Source: Cyanobium sp. Tous-M-B4 (GTDB lineage Bacteria > Cyanobacteriota > Cyanobacteriia > PCC-6307 > Cyanobiaceae). From it: a stretch of 64,000 nt of DNA. A program made the position numbers and the translations under genes. This document shows, in pieces, positions 40,088-48,728 of this stretch; position 1 is the first letter of the stretch, and each line of letters begins with the position of its first letter. A model generated the notes under the pieces. The model was not told the origin of the DNA. It saw only the letters and a program-made list of their open reading frames with translations, and did no database searches. The stretch is from the NCBI RefSeq assembly GCF_024345395.1, contig NZ_JAGQBA010000005.1:232967-296966 (forward strand), read 5' to 3'.

Positions 40088-40480
40088 TTAGTGGGTGATC
40101 TCGCTGTTAACGAATGGTCTGGCGTAGGCGATGAAGTTGGAGCTGCTGCGGTTCACCCACTTGCAGTCATGGCTGCATGAGGCCTTGATTAACTCAATTG
40201 CAGCAAGCTGCTCGAGGTCTTCTTTGGGATGGCCGGTGCGGCGGGCGTAGTTGCCAGCAGTGCTGCCGCTGCCTCGCCAGTGCTGGTCTTGCAACCAGAT
40301 CACCCCCTGGAGGAAGGCATCCATCAGGTCGTCATGGGCGGCGTTGTGAAATCCAAAGCTGGGCCTCAGCAATGCGGCGCTCCACCTCGTAGCGAGGGGG
40401 GGGCCTTCCCCGTCCATAGCGTTGGCCGCATCACCCATGAGCTCGGCGATGGACCGCAGGGTCTGCATCCCGGTGCTCAC
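40088..40480 (-). pseudogene. Deleted copy of terL-sigma region
   Basis: One frame reads FHNAAHDDLMDAFLQGVIWL, then QDQHWRGSGSTAG, which is the end of the terminase at 3535. It then goes straight into NYARRTGHPKEDLEQLAAIE and FIAYARPFVNSEITH, part of the sigma factor at 3012. A deletion has joined the two, and the sigma part stops at ITH before region 3. It shows that a second related prophage, or a copy of this one, once lay here. Confidence 0.85.
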
Positions 40481-40556
40481 CTGACGCTGCCAGGACTTAA
40501 ATGAAACCGCCGTTGGCGGATCGGCCCGTCAGCATGGTGATACCCGTGATCACCCC

Positions 40557-40781
40557 GTGCTTCTTAACCCGTTCTGCCCGCTCAGCACGGCCAAGGTGCT
40601 GAGCCTCAAGGTCACCGTGCTGCTATTGCTCACCCTGCTGATCAAGGCAAGGGTGCAGATCCTGGCCGGTTCGGCCATCGGAATCTTTCTATTGCTTCTG
40701 CAGACGCTGGTGTTTCTCGCCATCAGCGGTGGCTTGGTGTTAGCGGCCGGCAGCAGCTTGAGGACGCGCCATGGCCGTTGA
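40557..40781 (+). CDS. Small membrane protein, unknown
   Basis: This 74-residue ORF has two hydrophobic segments (VTVLLLLTLLIKARVQILAG and IGIFLLLLQTLVFLAISGGL). It overlaps the NUDIX start by 11 bases. The GTG start is uncertain. No family is recognised. Confidence 0.5.
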   Translation: MLLNPFCPLSTAKVLSLKVTVLLLLTLLIKARVQILAGSAIGIFLLLLQTLVFLAISGGLVLAAGSSLRTRHGR

Positions 40782-41193
40782 AGTCGCCTTGGCGATGCTG
40801 CAGCGGGATGGCCGCTGGCTGATGCAACTGCGTGACGAGATCCCCTCGATCGTCGCGCCTGGCTGCTGGGGACTTTTTGGCGGGCACCTCGATCCCGGCG
40901 AGACGCCGGAGCAGGCCCTGCGACGGGAGCTGCTGGAGGAGATCAGCTGGCAGCCCGAAGCGACGGAGCTGGTGATGGTGCATCACATCCACCGGCGCAC
41001 GGCCCATGTGTTCCGGGCCGAACTGTCGGTGCCGCTAGAGCAGCTGCAGCTGCTGGAAGGCCAGGACTTGGCCCTGGTCAGCACTGAGGAGCTGTTGGTT
41101 GGAGCCATCTGGAGTTGCCGTCTGGGCAGCCATCGCCCCCTGGCCGATGGATTGCTGGAGGTGATGCAGCACGTGCTCACTCAGCAGACTTGA
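40771..41193 (+). CDS. NUDIX hydrolase
   Basis: This is a 140-residue protein. GGHLDPGETPEQALRRELLE followed by EI is the full Nudix box (Gx5Ex7REUxEEx). VEVALAMLQRDGRWLMQLRD is the first strand set. It hydrolyses a nucleoside diphosphate derivative; the substrate is unknown. The 244 bases downstream hold no gene. Confidence 0.92.
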   Translation: MAVEVALAMLQRDGRWLMQLRDEIPSIVAPGCWGLFGGHLDPGETPEQALRRELLEEISWQPEATELVMVHHIHRRTAHVFRAELSVPLEQLQLLEGQDLALVSTEELLVGAIWSCRLGSHRPLADGLLEVMQHVLTQQT

Positions 41194-41437
41194 GACACAA
41201 CAAAGCCCGGCGCGTTGACCCCGGGAATTTGCCTGCTCAGCCGTCGTTTAGTCCCAGGGGGTAGTGCCCAAGGGGGTCGGGCGCAGCTGCGCGAGTTTGG
41301 TGCTCGATGACAGCCTGATCGTTTTCAGATCAGAGAGTTTCTAGTTGTGGTTGGAGCTGCCGGCATGGGCTGGCAAGGGCAATTGGACGATCGACACCGG
41401 TCTTCACGGGAGGATATTGGAGTTCATGAAGGGGAGT

Positions 41438-42115
41438 TCATGGCCCAGGGACCTGCGCCCTGATTCGCCGCACCAGGCGATAACCGCGGCGTACCCAATC
41501 GAGGACACTCCCCGGCACCCGCAGTCCAAGGTGGCCGATCAGCGGCCGGTAAAACGTGCGGTAGGCCCAGCGCAGGTCTTGCCAGGCCCGGCATGGCTGA
41601 GGGTTGAGGAAGTCGGAGATGTCCACAATCAGCCCCCGGCCCCGGTGCAGCATCAAGTTGCGCCCATGCACGTCATGTCCATGCAGGCCGCGGGCCATCG
41701 CATAGGCCAGCGCTGCATCCACGTCGTCGATCACCTGCGCGGGGATGGGGATGCCCTGGCGCAGACAGTCGTACAACGTGGTGCCCTGCAATCGCCTCAA
41801 CACCAGATACCCCGCCCCCACGTGGAAGCACTGTGAGAAGGCGGGGTGATGGCCAATCCTGCGGTACACCTCCGCCTCTTGCTCCAGGCCTGGACGCTCC
41901 GGGCCGTAAACCTTCACCGCCAGTAAAGGGTGGTGGGGATGGTGCAATACCGCCGCGTAGTTACCGCAGCCAAGGGTGCGCCATGGCTTAGGCAGATCCT
42001 TCACCAGCACTGGATCGCAGGGATCCGGGCTGTGAATCTGGAGCTGCGGCAGCAGCTGGTGCTCAATGCGATCGAGCAGCTGCGGCAGGTCTATGGGCGA
42101 ACTCTCGCCTGCCAT
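41438..42115 (-). CDS. Protein-kinase-like protein
   Basis: This is a 225-residue protein. LGCGNYAAVLHHPHHPLLAV, then KVYG, is the nucleotide loop and ATP Lys. GYLVLRRLQGTTLYDCLRQG is the hinge. HGHDVHGRNLMLHRGRGLIV, then DISDF, replaces HRD...N and DFG. It is shorter than Ser/Thr kinases and resembles RIO- or lipopolysaccharide-kinase-like bacterial proteins. Substrate unknown. Confidence 0.7.
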   Translation of the reverse strand: MAGESSPIDLPQLLDRIEHQLLPQLQIHSPDPCDPVLVKDLPKPWRTLGCGNYAAVLHHPHHPLLAVKVYGPERPGLEQEAEVYRRIGHHPAFSQCFHVGAGYLVLRRLQGTTLYDCLRQGIPIPAQVIDDVDAALAYAMARGLHGHDVHGRNLMLHRGRGLIVDISDFLNPQPCRAWQDLRWAYRTFYRPLIGHLGLRVPGSVLDWVRRGYRLVRRIRAQVPGP

Positions 42116-42414
42116 CAGCAGCAGAGCGCTGCAGGGCTATGGCGTCGTTGCACCCGCACCCGGTAGGCACCGTGGGCAGAGCCATGGTGCAGAGCCGGCT
42201 TATCAGATTGAGCCTCCAGGTGCCCCGGCCGCTCCGTGAGCGGGTGGAGTCGGACTTCCTGCATCGCCTATCGCAGTCGTTCTTGGTTCAGGCTGGGTCG
42301 GGTTCACCGTTGATTGGTCCCTTTGGGGATACGGGGAACCGTCCCTCTTCACTGCTCTGGCCTGGCCAGCGGCTGCGAGGTGGGTCGTTCAGCAGCAGGA
42401 TTAGTTTGTGGAAC

Positions 42415-43707
42415 ATGGTGCGAATACCAGCTCCTCCGCTCAAGGTTCAAGACCTGAGCCGATGGGCCCCTGCTGCAGACCGGCGCAACCCGATTGCGGT
42501 CTTGCAGGAACAGTAGGCCGATCGCCTGCCTTGGCTCGTGCCCGTGCGCCACAGCCGCATGGCTCACGACGCCTTTGCGTTCTATCGCGGCACCCCGGCG
42601 GTGATGGCCCATGACTTAGGCAATGCATCAAGCAGTGGCCTGGAGGTGCAGCTCTGCGGCGACTGCCACCTGGCGAACTTTGGCTTCTACGCCTCGCCTG
42701 AGTGGAGGCTGGTCTTTGACCTCAATGATTTCGACGAGACCGTACGCGGACCTTTTGAGTGGGACCTCAAACGGCTGGTGGTCAGCGCTGTACTCGCTGG
42801 GCGAAACCTGGCTCTGATCAGCCACCAGCCACCAGCGATCAGCAGGGCCGCGTGGCAAGGCGCAGCGCATCGATGTCAACGCTTACATCAACGAGCTGGA
42901 GCACCCACCGCTACGGCAGCACGTGCTCAAGGTGAGCGGTAAGGCCAGGGCCCGCACCTGCATAGAAGCGGCTGGCAAACTCTGCGAACGGGGAGCTGAT
43001 GGGCAATTCCAACTGCGCCATGACCCCCCTCTGTTCTGGCGCCATGTCGTGCTGGATCGCAGGTGGACCTCCGACATCGACTGGCGCGATCTGAGCCAGA
43101 AGATGCTGGATTCATACCTGTGCTCCGTCCCTGCCGAGGTACGCCACAGGCTTCAGCACTACCGGCTGGTGGATGCGGCGATGAAGGCTGTGGGCGTGGG
43201 TTCGGTGGGCACCCGCTGCGCCATCAGTCTGTTTGTGGGCCCCACCCTGAAGACCTCTTGATCCTCCAGAGCAAGCAGGCAGGAGCGTCGGTGTTTGAGC
43301 CCTACGCCACAAGCCCATCACCCCAGCATCACGGCCAGAGGGTGATCGAAGGGCAGCGGCTGATGCAGACCGTGAGCGACCAGTTTCTTGGCTGGACAAG
43401 CGGTCTGCAGCGGGATCGCCGTTATTACTGGCGCCTGCTGTGCGACTGGAAAGGGTCGGTGGACCTGGCCAAACTGGATGCCAAGGGTCTGGAGCTCTAC
43501 GGCGAATTGTGTGGTCGAGCTCTGGCTAAGGCCCACGCGCGTTCGGGGGATCGCCAAGCGATCGCGGCCTGGCTGGCCGCCGGCAAGGTGTTTGACCAGG
43601 CTCTGGAGGCCTTTGGCCTGCACTACGCCGATCAAGCCGAACGTGACTACCGGCAATTCATGCAGGCGATCAAGGAAGGCCGACTTGAGGCCAGGATGAT
43701 CTTCTAA
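42415..43707 (+). pseudogene. DUF2252 gene with stop and frameshifts
   Basis: The start (ATG 42415) reads RNPIAVLQEQ, then TAG at 42514, then MAHDAFAFYRGTPAVMAHDL, VQLCGDCHLANFGFYASPEW and FDLNDFDETVRGPFEWDLKR, the DUF2252 core. The frame shifts near 42850 to DVNAYINELEHPPLRQHVLK, and again near 43245 to ILQSKQAGASVFEPYA, and ends GLELYGELCGRALAKAHARS and ADQAERDYRQFMQAI. One stop and two shifts make it dead. Confidence 0.85.
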
Positions 43708-43739
43708 GGCCTTCGGCTGCTGGCTGAGGTTCTGCTGGT

Positions 43740-43957
43740 ACGGGAACGACGATCTCCGTCCGGCGCTGGAAACCTGGATGGGCGAGCAGGAGGAGCAAGC
43801 CGGCTGTGTGATCAACCGCACCTACGTGGTGCTGGCGGCTGATGGGGTAAGGGGTTCCACACCCTGGCGGCTGCAGAAATCGCCGGCATCAGCGCGCTGG
43901 CTGTCCATCCCAAGAGTGAACGGGCACGAGGCTTTTACGAGCATTTCGGCAATTAGG
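43740..43957 (+). pseudogene. Relics of a DUF296 gene and a GNAT gene
   Basis: NDDLRPALETWMGEQEEQAG, then CVI, copies the start of the intact DUF296 gene at 57675. A few bases on, AEIAGISALAVHPKSERARG, then FYEHFGN, is the end of a GNAT acetyltransferase. The two are joined with most of each gene missing. Confidence 0.65.
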
Positions 43958-43989
43958 GTGTCCGCCTGCATGGGGCTGGCTCGAGTGGC

Positions 43990-45285
43990 CTAGGTCTCTT
44001 GGGCCGAAGGCTGGGGTTCCAAAAGCGTCTCCAAGGCCGCTACAGCTGTGGCGAGGCCGTTCTCCGCAGCGAGCTGATCGCGGAGCTGCTCGGCCCTGCA
44101 GCGGTAGCTGGGGATCTCCGCCATCGACCGCAGGCACTCCGCCAAGGCTGGGGCCGTGAGCGTGGTGTGGTGATGGGTGGCCGGGCTGACGCCGAGTTCC
44201 TCCAGGGTTCGGCCCCAGGCAGGCTGATCTGCGAAGAAAGCCACCACCGTGGAGGGAATCCCACTGCGCAGGGTGGCGGCCGTGGTGCCGGCCCCGCCGT
44301 GATGCACGGCGCCACGCAGTTGCGGAAACAGCCAGTCGTGGGGGCACTCCTCCAATAGAAACACCGTGGGGGGAAGGTCGTCAGAGGGCACCACCCGGCC
44401 CCAGCCCGGCGAGAGAATCAGGCGCTGCCCCGCCAGCCGAGCGGCTTCCACCAGCACCGCGCCCAACGACGCGGGATGGTGCGGAATCATGCTGCCGAAA
44501 CCGGCATAAAAAGGAGGTGGCCCGGCCTCGAGGAAGCGCTGCAGATCCAGAGGCGGGCTGTAGCTCTCCGATGTCGACGTGGGGTTGAAGCAATAGCCGG
44601 TGATCTGGGCATGGGCGGGCCAATCCGCCGGACGCTCCAGCACACGGCAGCTGAACAGATGGAGAATCGGTGGCGATTTCAACTGATGCGGGGCATCGCG
44701 CCGCTCCCCAGCACCGGTCCATGGCAACCGCGGCAATCCCAGCTGCCGGCTGCGGAAGTCCTGGATCAATCTGGATTCCTGGCGCCATTTGATCAGACGG
44801 AAGGCTCGGTAACTGAGGCGGTTCAGCTGACGCTTCAACCAGCTGGTGGAGTGCTGGCGGGCAGGGAACTTCAAAAAGGGAAAAGCCCCGGTCGCCACCA
44901 CCGGGATGGGGCTGAGCACGGCGAAACGACATCCCTCGGCTTCGGCGAGGTGATAAGCCCAAAGCGCCAGCGGTGGTACCAGCAGCAGATCGCACCCTCG
45001 GATGGCCTCTCGGGCGGTGCTCAGCCACTGCAGCAGCAGGGCATCGTTCACCAGTCGCACCGGCTTGCCCTGCATCAGCTCCAGTCCGGCAGGGGAGCCC
45101 AGCAGGTCGCGGAAATTACCGGGCAAGGGGGCAAAGGCAATCGCGGCCTTCCGGGCCGCATCGGCGAAATTGGTGCTGCCGATCAACGTGACGCTGTGGC
45201 CGAGGCGCTGCAGCTCAAGCAGCAAGGCCAGATAAGGCTCTAGATCGCCTCGCGACCCCACACTGATCAGCTGGATCAAAGCCAT
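43990..45285 (-). CDS. UGT-like family 1 glycosyltransferase
   Basis: This is a 431-residue protein. ALIQLISVGSRGDLEPYLAL is the N-terminal acceptor domain. FYAGFGSMIPHHP, CPHDWLFPQLRGAVHHGGAG, then TTAATLRSGIPSTVVAFFAD and QPAWG, are the donor-binding motifs of the sterol/macrolide glycosyltransferase group. It probably adds a sugar to a lipid or a small molecule. No neighbour points to the acceptor. Confidence 0.9.
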   Translation of the reverse strand: MALIQLISVGSRGDLEPYLALLLELQRLGHSVTLIGSTNFADAARKAAIAFAPLPGNFRDLLGSPAGLELMQGKPVRLVNDALLLQWLSTAREAIRGCDLLLVPPLALWAYHLAEAEGCRFAVLSPIPVVATGAFPFLKFPARQHSTSWLKRQLNRLSYRAFRLIKWRQESRLIQDFRSRQLGLPRLPWTGAGERRDAPHQLKSPPILHLFSCRVLERPADWPAHAQITGYCFNPTSTSESYSPPLDLQRFLEAGPPPFYAGFGSMIPHHPASLGAVLVEAARLAGQRLILSPGWGRVVPSDDLPPTVFLLEECPHDWLFPQLRGAVHHGGAGTTAATLRSGIPSTVVAFFADQPAWGRTLEELGVSPATHHHTTLTAPALAECLRSMAEIPSYRCRAEQLRDQLAAENGLATAVAALETLLEPQPSAQET

Positions 45286-45518
45286 GGGCGCGCCGCAGGA
45301 AAATTGGAGCCACAGCGGAACCCAAGGGCCCCACCCAAAAGCCCCGAGGCTGTGGCACCCCAGGGATCAGAGGCGAGACGCGGCTTTGGTGCCGAACACG
45401 CCGTCGCAGCGGGTGAGAACACCCCCAAGGCGGGAAGGCTCTTGGCAGTCACTTCTGAGTTGGTGGAAGGTGGGGAACCACCACAAACCGCTCGGGGTGG
45501 ACCAGCAATGACGGGTCC

Positions 45519-45956
45519 TTACGGATCGACGCGGATCTCCCAGCCTGAGAGCACGGTGGGCCGATCTCCAGGGCCGCGGGTGATCGTGTATGCGAAGCGG
45601 CTGCCGTCGGGGCTGATGAAGCTCACCAGGGTCTGACCGTAGGGATAGACAGCCTTGCCGATGCAGTCGGGACTCACGTTGTAGGTAGTGCGCATCGTGC
45701 CGGTGGCGCCACCGGTCCCGCGGTAGGTGAGTTCGACGCCACCTTTGCCGTCGTACACCTCACGACCGGCTTCGGCGTAGGGCTTGCCATCAAGCATGCC
45801 GACCGAGCTGTAGAGGTAAGTGCCCTTCAGGGTGGCGTTGTTGCAACGGCTGGAGGGAGCAGAGGGCTGTTCCGCCCATGCGGCCGGGGCCCAGACCAGT
45901 GTCAGCAGAGATACCAACAGGGCAGGCAGAGTTAGCAGGCGCAAACGGGCAACCAT
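45519..45956 (-). CDS. Secreted protein of unknown function
   Basis: From ATG 45956 the protein has 145 residues. The signal peptide is VARLRLLTLPALLVSLLTLV, cut near AWAEQP. The mature part (RCNNATLKGTYLYSSVGMLD, GKGGVELTYRGTGGATGTMR, then DCIGKAVYPYG) is beta-rich with two Cys. Proteins of the CxxATLxGTY...SxDCxGT layout are seen as exported proteins in many bacteria. Confidence 0.7.
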   Translation of the reverse strand: MVARLRLLTLPALLVSLLTLVWAPAAWAEQPSAPSSRCNNATLKGTYLYSSVGMLDGKPYAEAGREVYDGKGGVELTYRGTGGATGTMRTTYNVSPDCIGKAVYPYGQTLVSFISPDGSRFAYTITRGPGDRPTVLSGWEIRVDP

Positions 45957-46169
45957 GGAAATGGAGAGAGACTTCCTCCCGTCAGCATGACGGACCTTGG
46001 TCACTCTCAAGTTATTCAGCGCAGCGGCAGCTGGTGCTGACGGCAGCCAGGGCCAGCACGATCAGTGGGATCAGGTCAGCTTTCCAGGGATCGCCTGGCC
46101 GCGAACTGGCGCTTGCCGGAGGCGGCCGCCATGCTGCTGTTAGGCCTCTAGTGAGCAGCACGCCAACAC

Positions 46170-46330
46170 TCCAACCTGCTCCCATCTCCAGCTGGAGGCA
46201 ATGCCTGTAATGGCTGATTGTGCTGAGCAGCTAGCGCAGCGATGCTGTGTTCATCAACCAAGGAGGTGCCCAACATGGACGACACGCCACCCCGCCAGGT
46301 TCCAGAAGCACGCTGACTACAGGCCGCGGA
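46170..46330 (+). repeat. Short third copy of the repeated block
   Basis: This part matches 21390-21555 and 60820-60980: GGCAATGC, CTGATTGTGCTGAGC, AGCGCAGCGATGCTG, AAGGAGG and the 13-codon ORF. Nothing before or after matches the long copies. The next 300 bases, up to 46664, hold no supported gene; a short frame ends LNNSSADD at 46613. Confidence 0.7.
46275..46316 (+). CDS. Conserved 13-residue ORF, copy 2
   Basis: The peptide is MDDTPPRQVPEAR after an AGGAGG site. Only this part of the repeat family is kept at this locus. Confidence 0.35.
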   Translation: MDDTPPRQVPEAR

Positions 46331-46664
46331 AGTGGCGTTGATCAGCAGCACCACTCAGAGAGTGCGGCGCTGCAGCGATGCCGCTTGGTCAGAGCCGCAG
46401 CCGCAACCTCCCGCCTTGCTGCTGCCTTGGGCCATGGAGCGAGGCCTGCCATTACGTTCCAGATCCCCGCAAGTTAGGAGCTGTGTTGTGACTGAAAGAC
46501 TTCGATCGGTCGCCTGCCTACACCAAAGCCCAAAGCGCTTGCCCAGAGTCTTGGAGTGGGGCAGAGCGTGAAAGTGATACTGGAGGCGCTCAACAATTCC
46601 TCGGCTGACGACTGATTCGCTCCGGGCTACAACACTTCAAGTGCCTCCTTCGCCCACTTGTTGC

Positions 46665-47834
46665 TCAGGAAAAAAGCCAGGATGGATGAACCAAGAGCAC
46701 CAAGCCCAGCCCAAGCATCACCACGCCGCTGACCTGCTTGAGAAGGCGGCCGCCTTTCTCACTGAGCTTGCGGCTGCTGAGAGCGCTGACCGCCACAATC
46801 ACCATGAGCGTGTCATCAGCGATGTAGCCAAGGATGTAGAGGCCCAAGTAGCCGTAATGCACAAGGGGAGGAAGATCTTGCTGAGCGAGAACGGCGGTGA
46901 AAATGGCCGGCAGGCCAGCGGTGCAGAGCAGCTCCACCAGATTGACCACCACCGCCAGGGCCGCCACCCCAAACAATGAGCCAGTGATTGAGCGGCTCTG
47001 GAGCACGGCGCGAATGCGGCTATAGATCCCAGGTTTGGCGCGAGCCGGTATCGAGATGTGGTAATTGGCTTCTTTTGTAGTGCTGTCGCGCAGGTTGATT
47101 GCCCCAATCAGCAACGCCAGCAGCGCCAGCGAGACCCGGATCGGTGTGGCGAAGCCAACGGCTAAAAACACATTCAGCCAAGCTGCCAGAAACAGGAAGT
47201 AGACACCTCCGCTTACCAGCACGAAGGTGCCGGCCACCAGAGCCATGCGGCGGCGACTGCGCAAATGAACCAGCAGCGACAACAGAAACAACAGCACCCA
47301 CATCGCGCAGGGGTTGAAGCCATCCAGAAGCCCCAGAGCCAGGGTGAACAGGGGAAGGCCCAGCCGCCGCACACTCAAGCGGCCCAAGGGACCTGCCTCA
47401 ACCGCTGTGCGTCCTGCGGGCCCGGCGGCGGCACTCCCATCGAGAAAGGCCAGCAGTTCAGGCCCGCTGCTGGTGGGTTCGCCAAACCCCACCAGCACCC
47501 TGTCCCCAACGGCGAAGGTGGGCACCCCTGGAGGCCAGATCTTGGCCTGGCGGCTGATAGCCACCAGATCCCTCTGGGCGGCGGGATCGGTATCCACCGA
47601 GATCAGGGTGATGCGCAGATCCGGGCGGCGCCGCTGCAACTCCGGCACGTAGGCCCTGAAGGCAGCGCAGTGGGGGCAGCTCTGGCTCACAAACACACGC
47701 AATTCCGTGGCAGTCCGGCCCCACGCCGTCTCGCAGAACAGGGCGCAGGCCAGCAGCAGGGCGATCCAGCTACGCCCATGCTTTTTCAGGGCGATTCGCC
47801 TGGCATTGATGATCAAGCTGTCCCAAACATTCAT
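46665..47834 (-). CDS. Thioredoxin-fold + CcdA-like membrane fusion protein
   Basis: From ATG 47834 the protein has 389 residues. After a signal segment, ELRVFVSQSCPHCAAFRAYV is a thioredoxin-like domain with a CPHC redox centre. Then six membrane segments follow, starting LGLLDGFNPCAMWVLLFLLS, where the Pro-Cys matches the CcdA/DsbD site, and ending AAGLPAIFTAVL-like and GLVLLVHPSWLF. It should move reducing power across the membrane to its own outer domain. The longer open frame to 48080 lacks homology. Confidence 0.8.
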   Translation of the reverse strand: MNVWDSLIINARRIALKKHGRSWIALLLACALFCETAWGRTATELRVFVSQSCPHCAAFRAYVPELQRRRPDLRITLISVDTDPAAQRDLVAISRQAKIWPPGVPTFAVGDRVLVGFGEPTSSGPELLAFLDGSAAAGPAGRTAVEAGPLGRLSVRRLGLPLFTLALGLLDGFNPCAMWVLLFLLSLLVHLRSRRRMALVAGTFVLVSGGVYFLFLAAWLNVFLAVGFATPIRVSLALLALLIGAINLRDSTTKEANYHISIPARAKPGIYSRIRAVLQSRSITGSLFGVAALAVVVNLVELLCTAGLPAIFTAVLAQQDLPPLVHYGYLGLYILGYIADDTLMVIVAVSALSSRKLSEKGGRLLKQVSGVVMLGLGLVLLVHPSWLFS

Positions 47835-47973
47835 TGGTTTACGTTGTGTTGGCGCAGGGCCTCGTAGCCAGAGCCAATGGCCAGCACCTGTCGCCGCTGG
47901 CGGTACTGCTCTTGGAGCAGGGGCCGGATCGTCAGCGCGCTGGATTGTACTCAGGGGGAGATATCTTCCATCA

Positions 47974-48159
47974 ATGGAGCCTCCGAATCCAGTTGAAGTC
48001 ACCATGCGCGACCTGAGCGCATCGGAGGTGTGGGCGGAGCCAAGTCTTCTCCAGGCTGTAGCGCCTGAGCGTCGAGCCATCGAAGCCGCACTTCAGGCTC
48101 AACTGCAGCCCGCAATGCGCCAGCTCGCTTCGGCGCATTCATCTGAGGTGCCGAATTAA
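47974..48159 (+). CDS. Short ORF upstream of chlH, unknown
   Basis: This 61-residue frame reads MEPPNPVEVTMRDLSASEVW and ends QLASAHSSEVPN. The central part (RAIEAALQAQLQPAMRQLAS) is helical. It may be translated but no family is recognised. Confidence 0.3.
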   Translation: MEPPNPVEVTMRDLSASEVWAEPSLLQAVAPERRAIEAALQAQLQPAMRQLASAHSSEVPN

Positions 48160-48728
48160 CAATCAACTTAAATCATACCGCAAATCAACTGCAGCAAATC
48201 AGCCGCTGATTCGCCTCCAAGGTTCGCACGACAGGGCACTCTTGATCTTCTATCCTGAAACCGTAGTTGATTAATTGTTGATCATGGTAATCTAAAAATA
48301 ACACCGTAATAAGCTCTTCGCACTTGAGCAGCGCTTGGTGGCGGCGGAAGGCTCGGTTGGATTCTGTTGCGAGCTTCTAATGGAGTTTCAACATTAGGTA
48401 TTAGGCCATGATTTCAAAATTATACATCCGCGTGTTGTCTCATCTATGTACGCCGGCGTCGACAGCTCCCGGAGCTTGCGTACAGCAAGTGGCCAGGATT
48501 CATTCTCTGCAAGCGTGTGAAATGGAAATCTAGTGAAACTCGGCTTAGGCGGCTTTCATTGTTCCTGCGGGCCGGCACGCCTTTAAAGCTAGGCCATGAG
48601 CAAAGCGATTTCATCGGTGACATGACCACTATTTAAATGCCCTAAATCAGGCTCAATCAAGACACTGCTTAAGGCAGTATCTACGCGATTTATCTGGCCA
48701 GTCTTTCATCACATTCGCATAGGCAGTC
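48160..48728 (+). promoter_or_regulatory. AT-rich leader region of chlH
   Basis: This 569-base stretch has no gene and is much richer in A+T than the region around it. It precedes the Mg-chelatase operon and should hold its promoter. A GCTTAAGGC-like inverted repeat lies near 48668. No box can be assigned with confidence. Confidence 0.4.
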
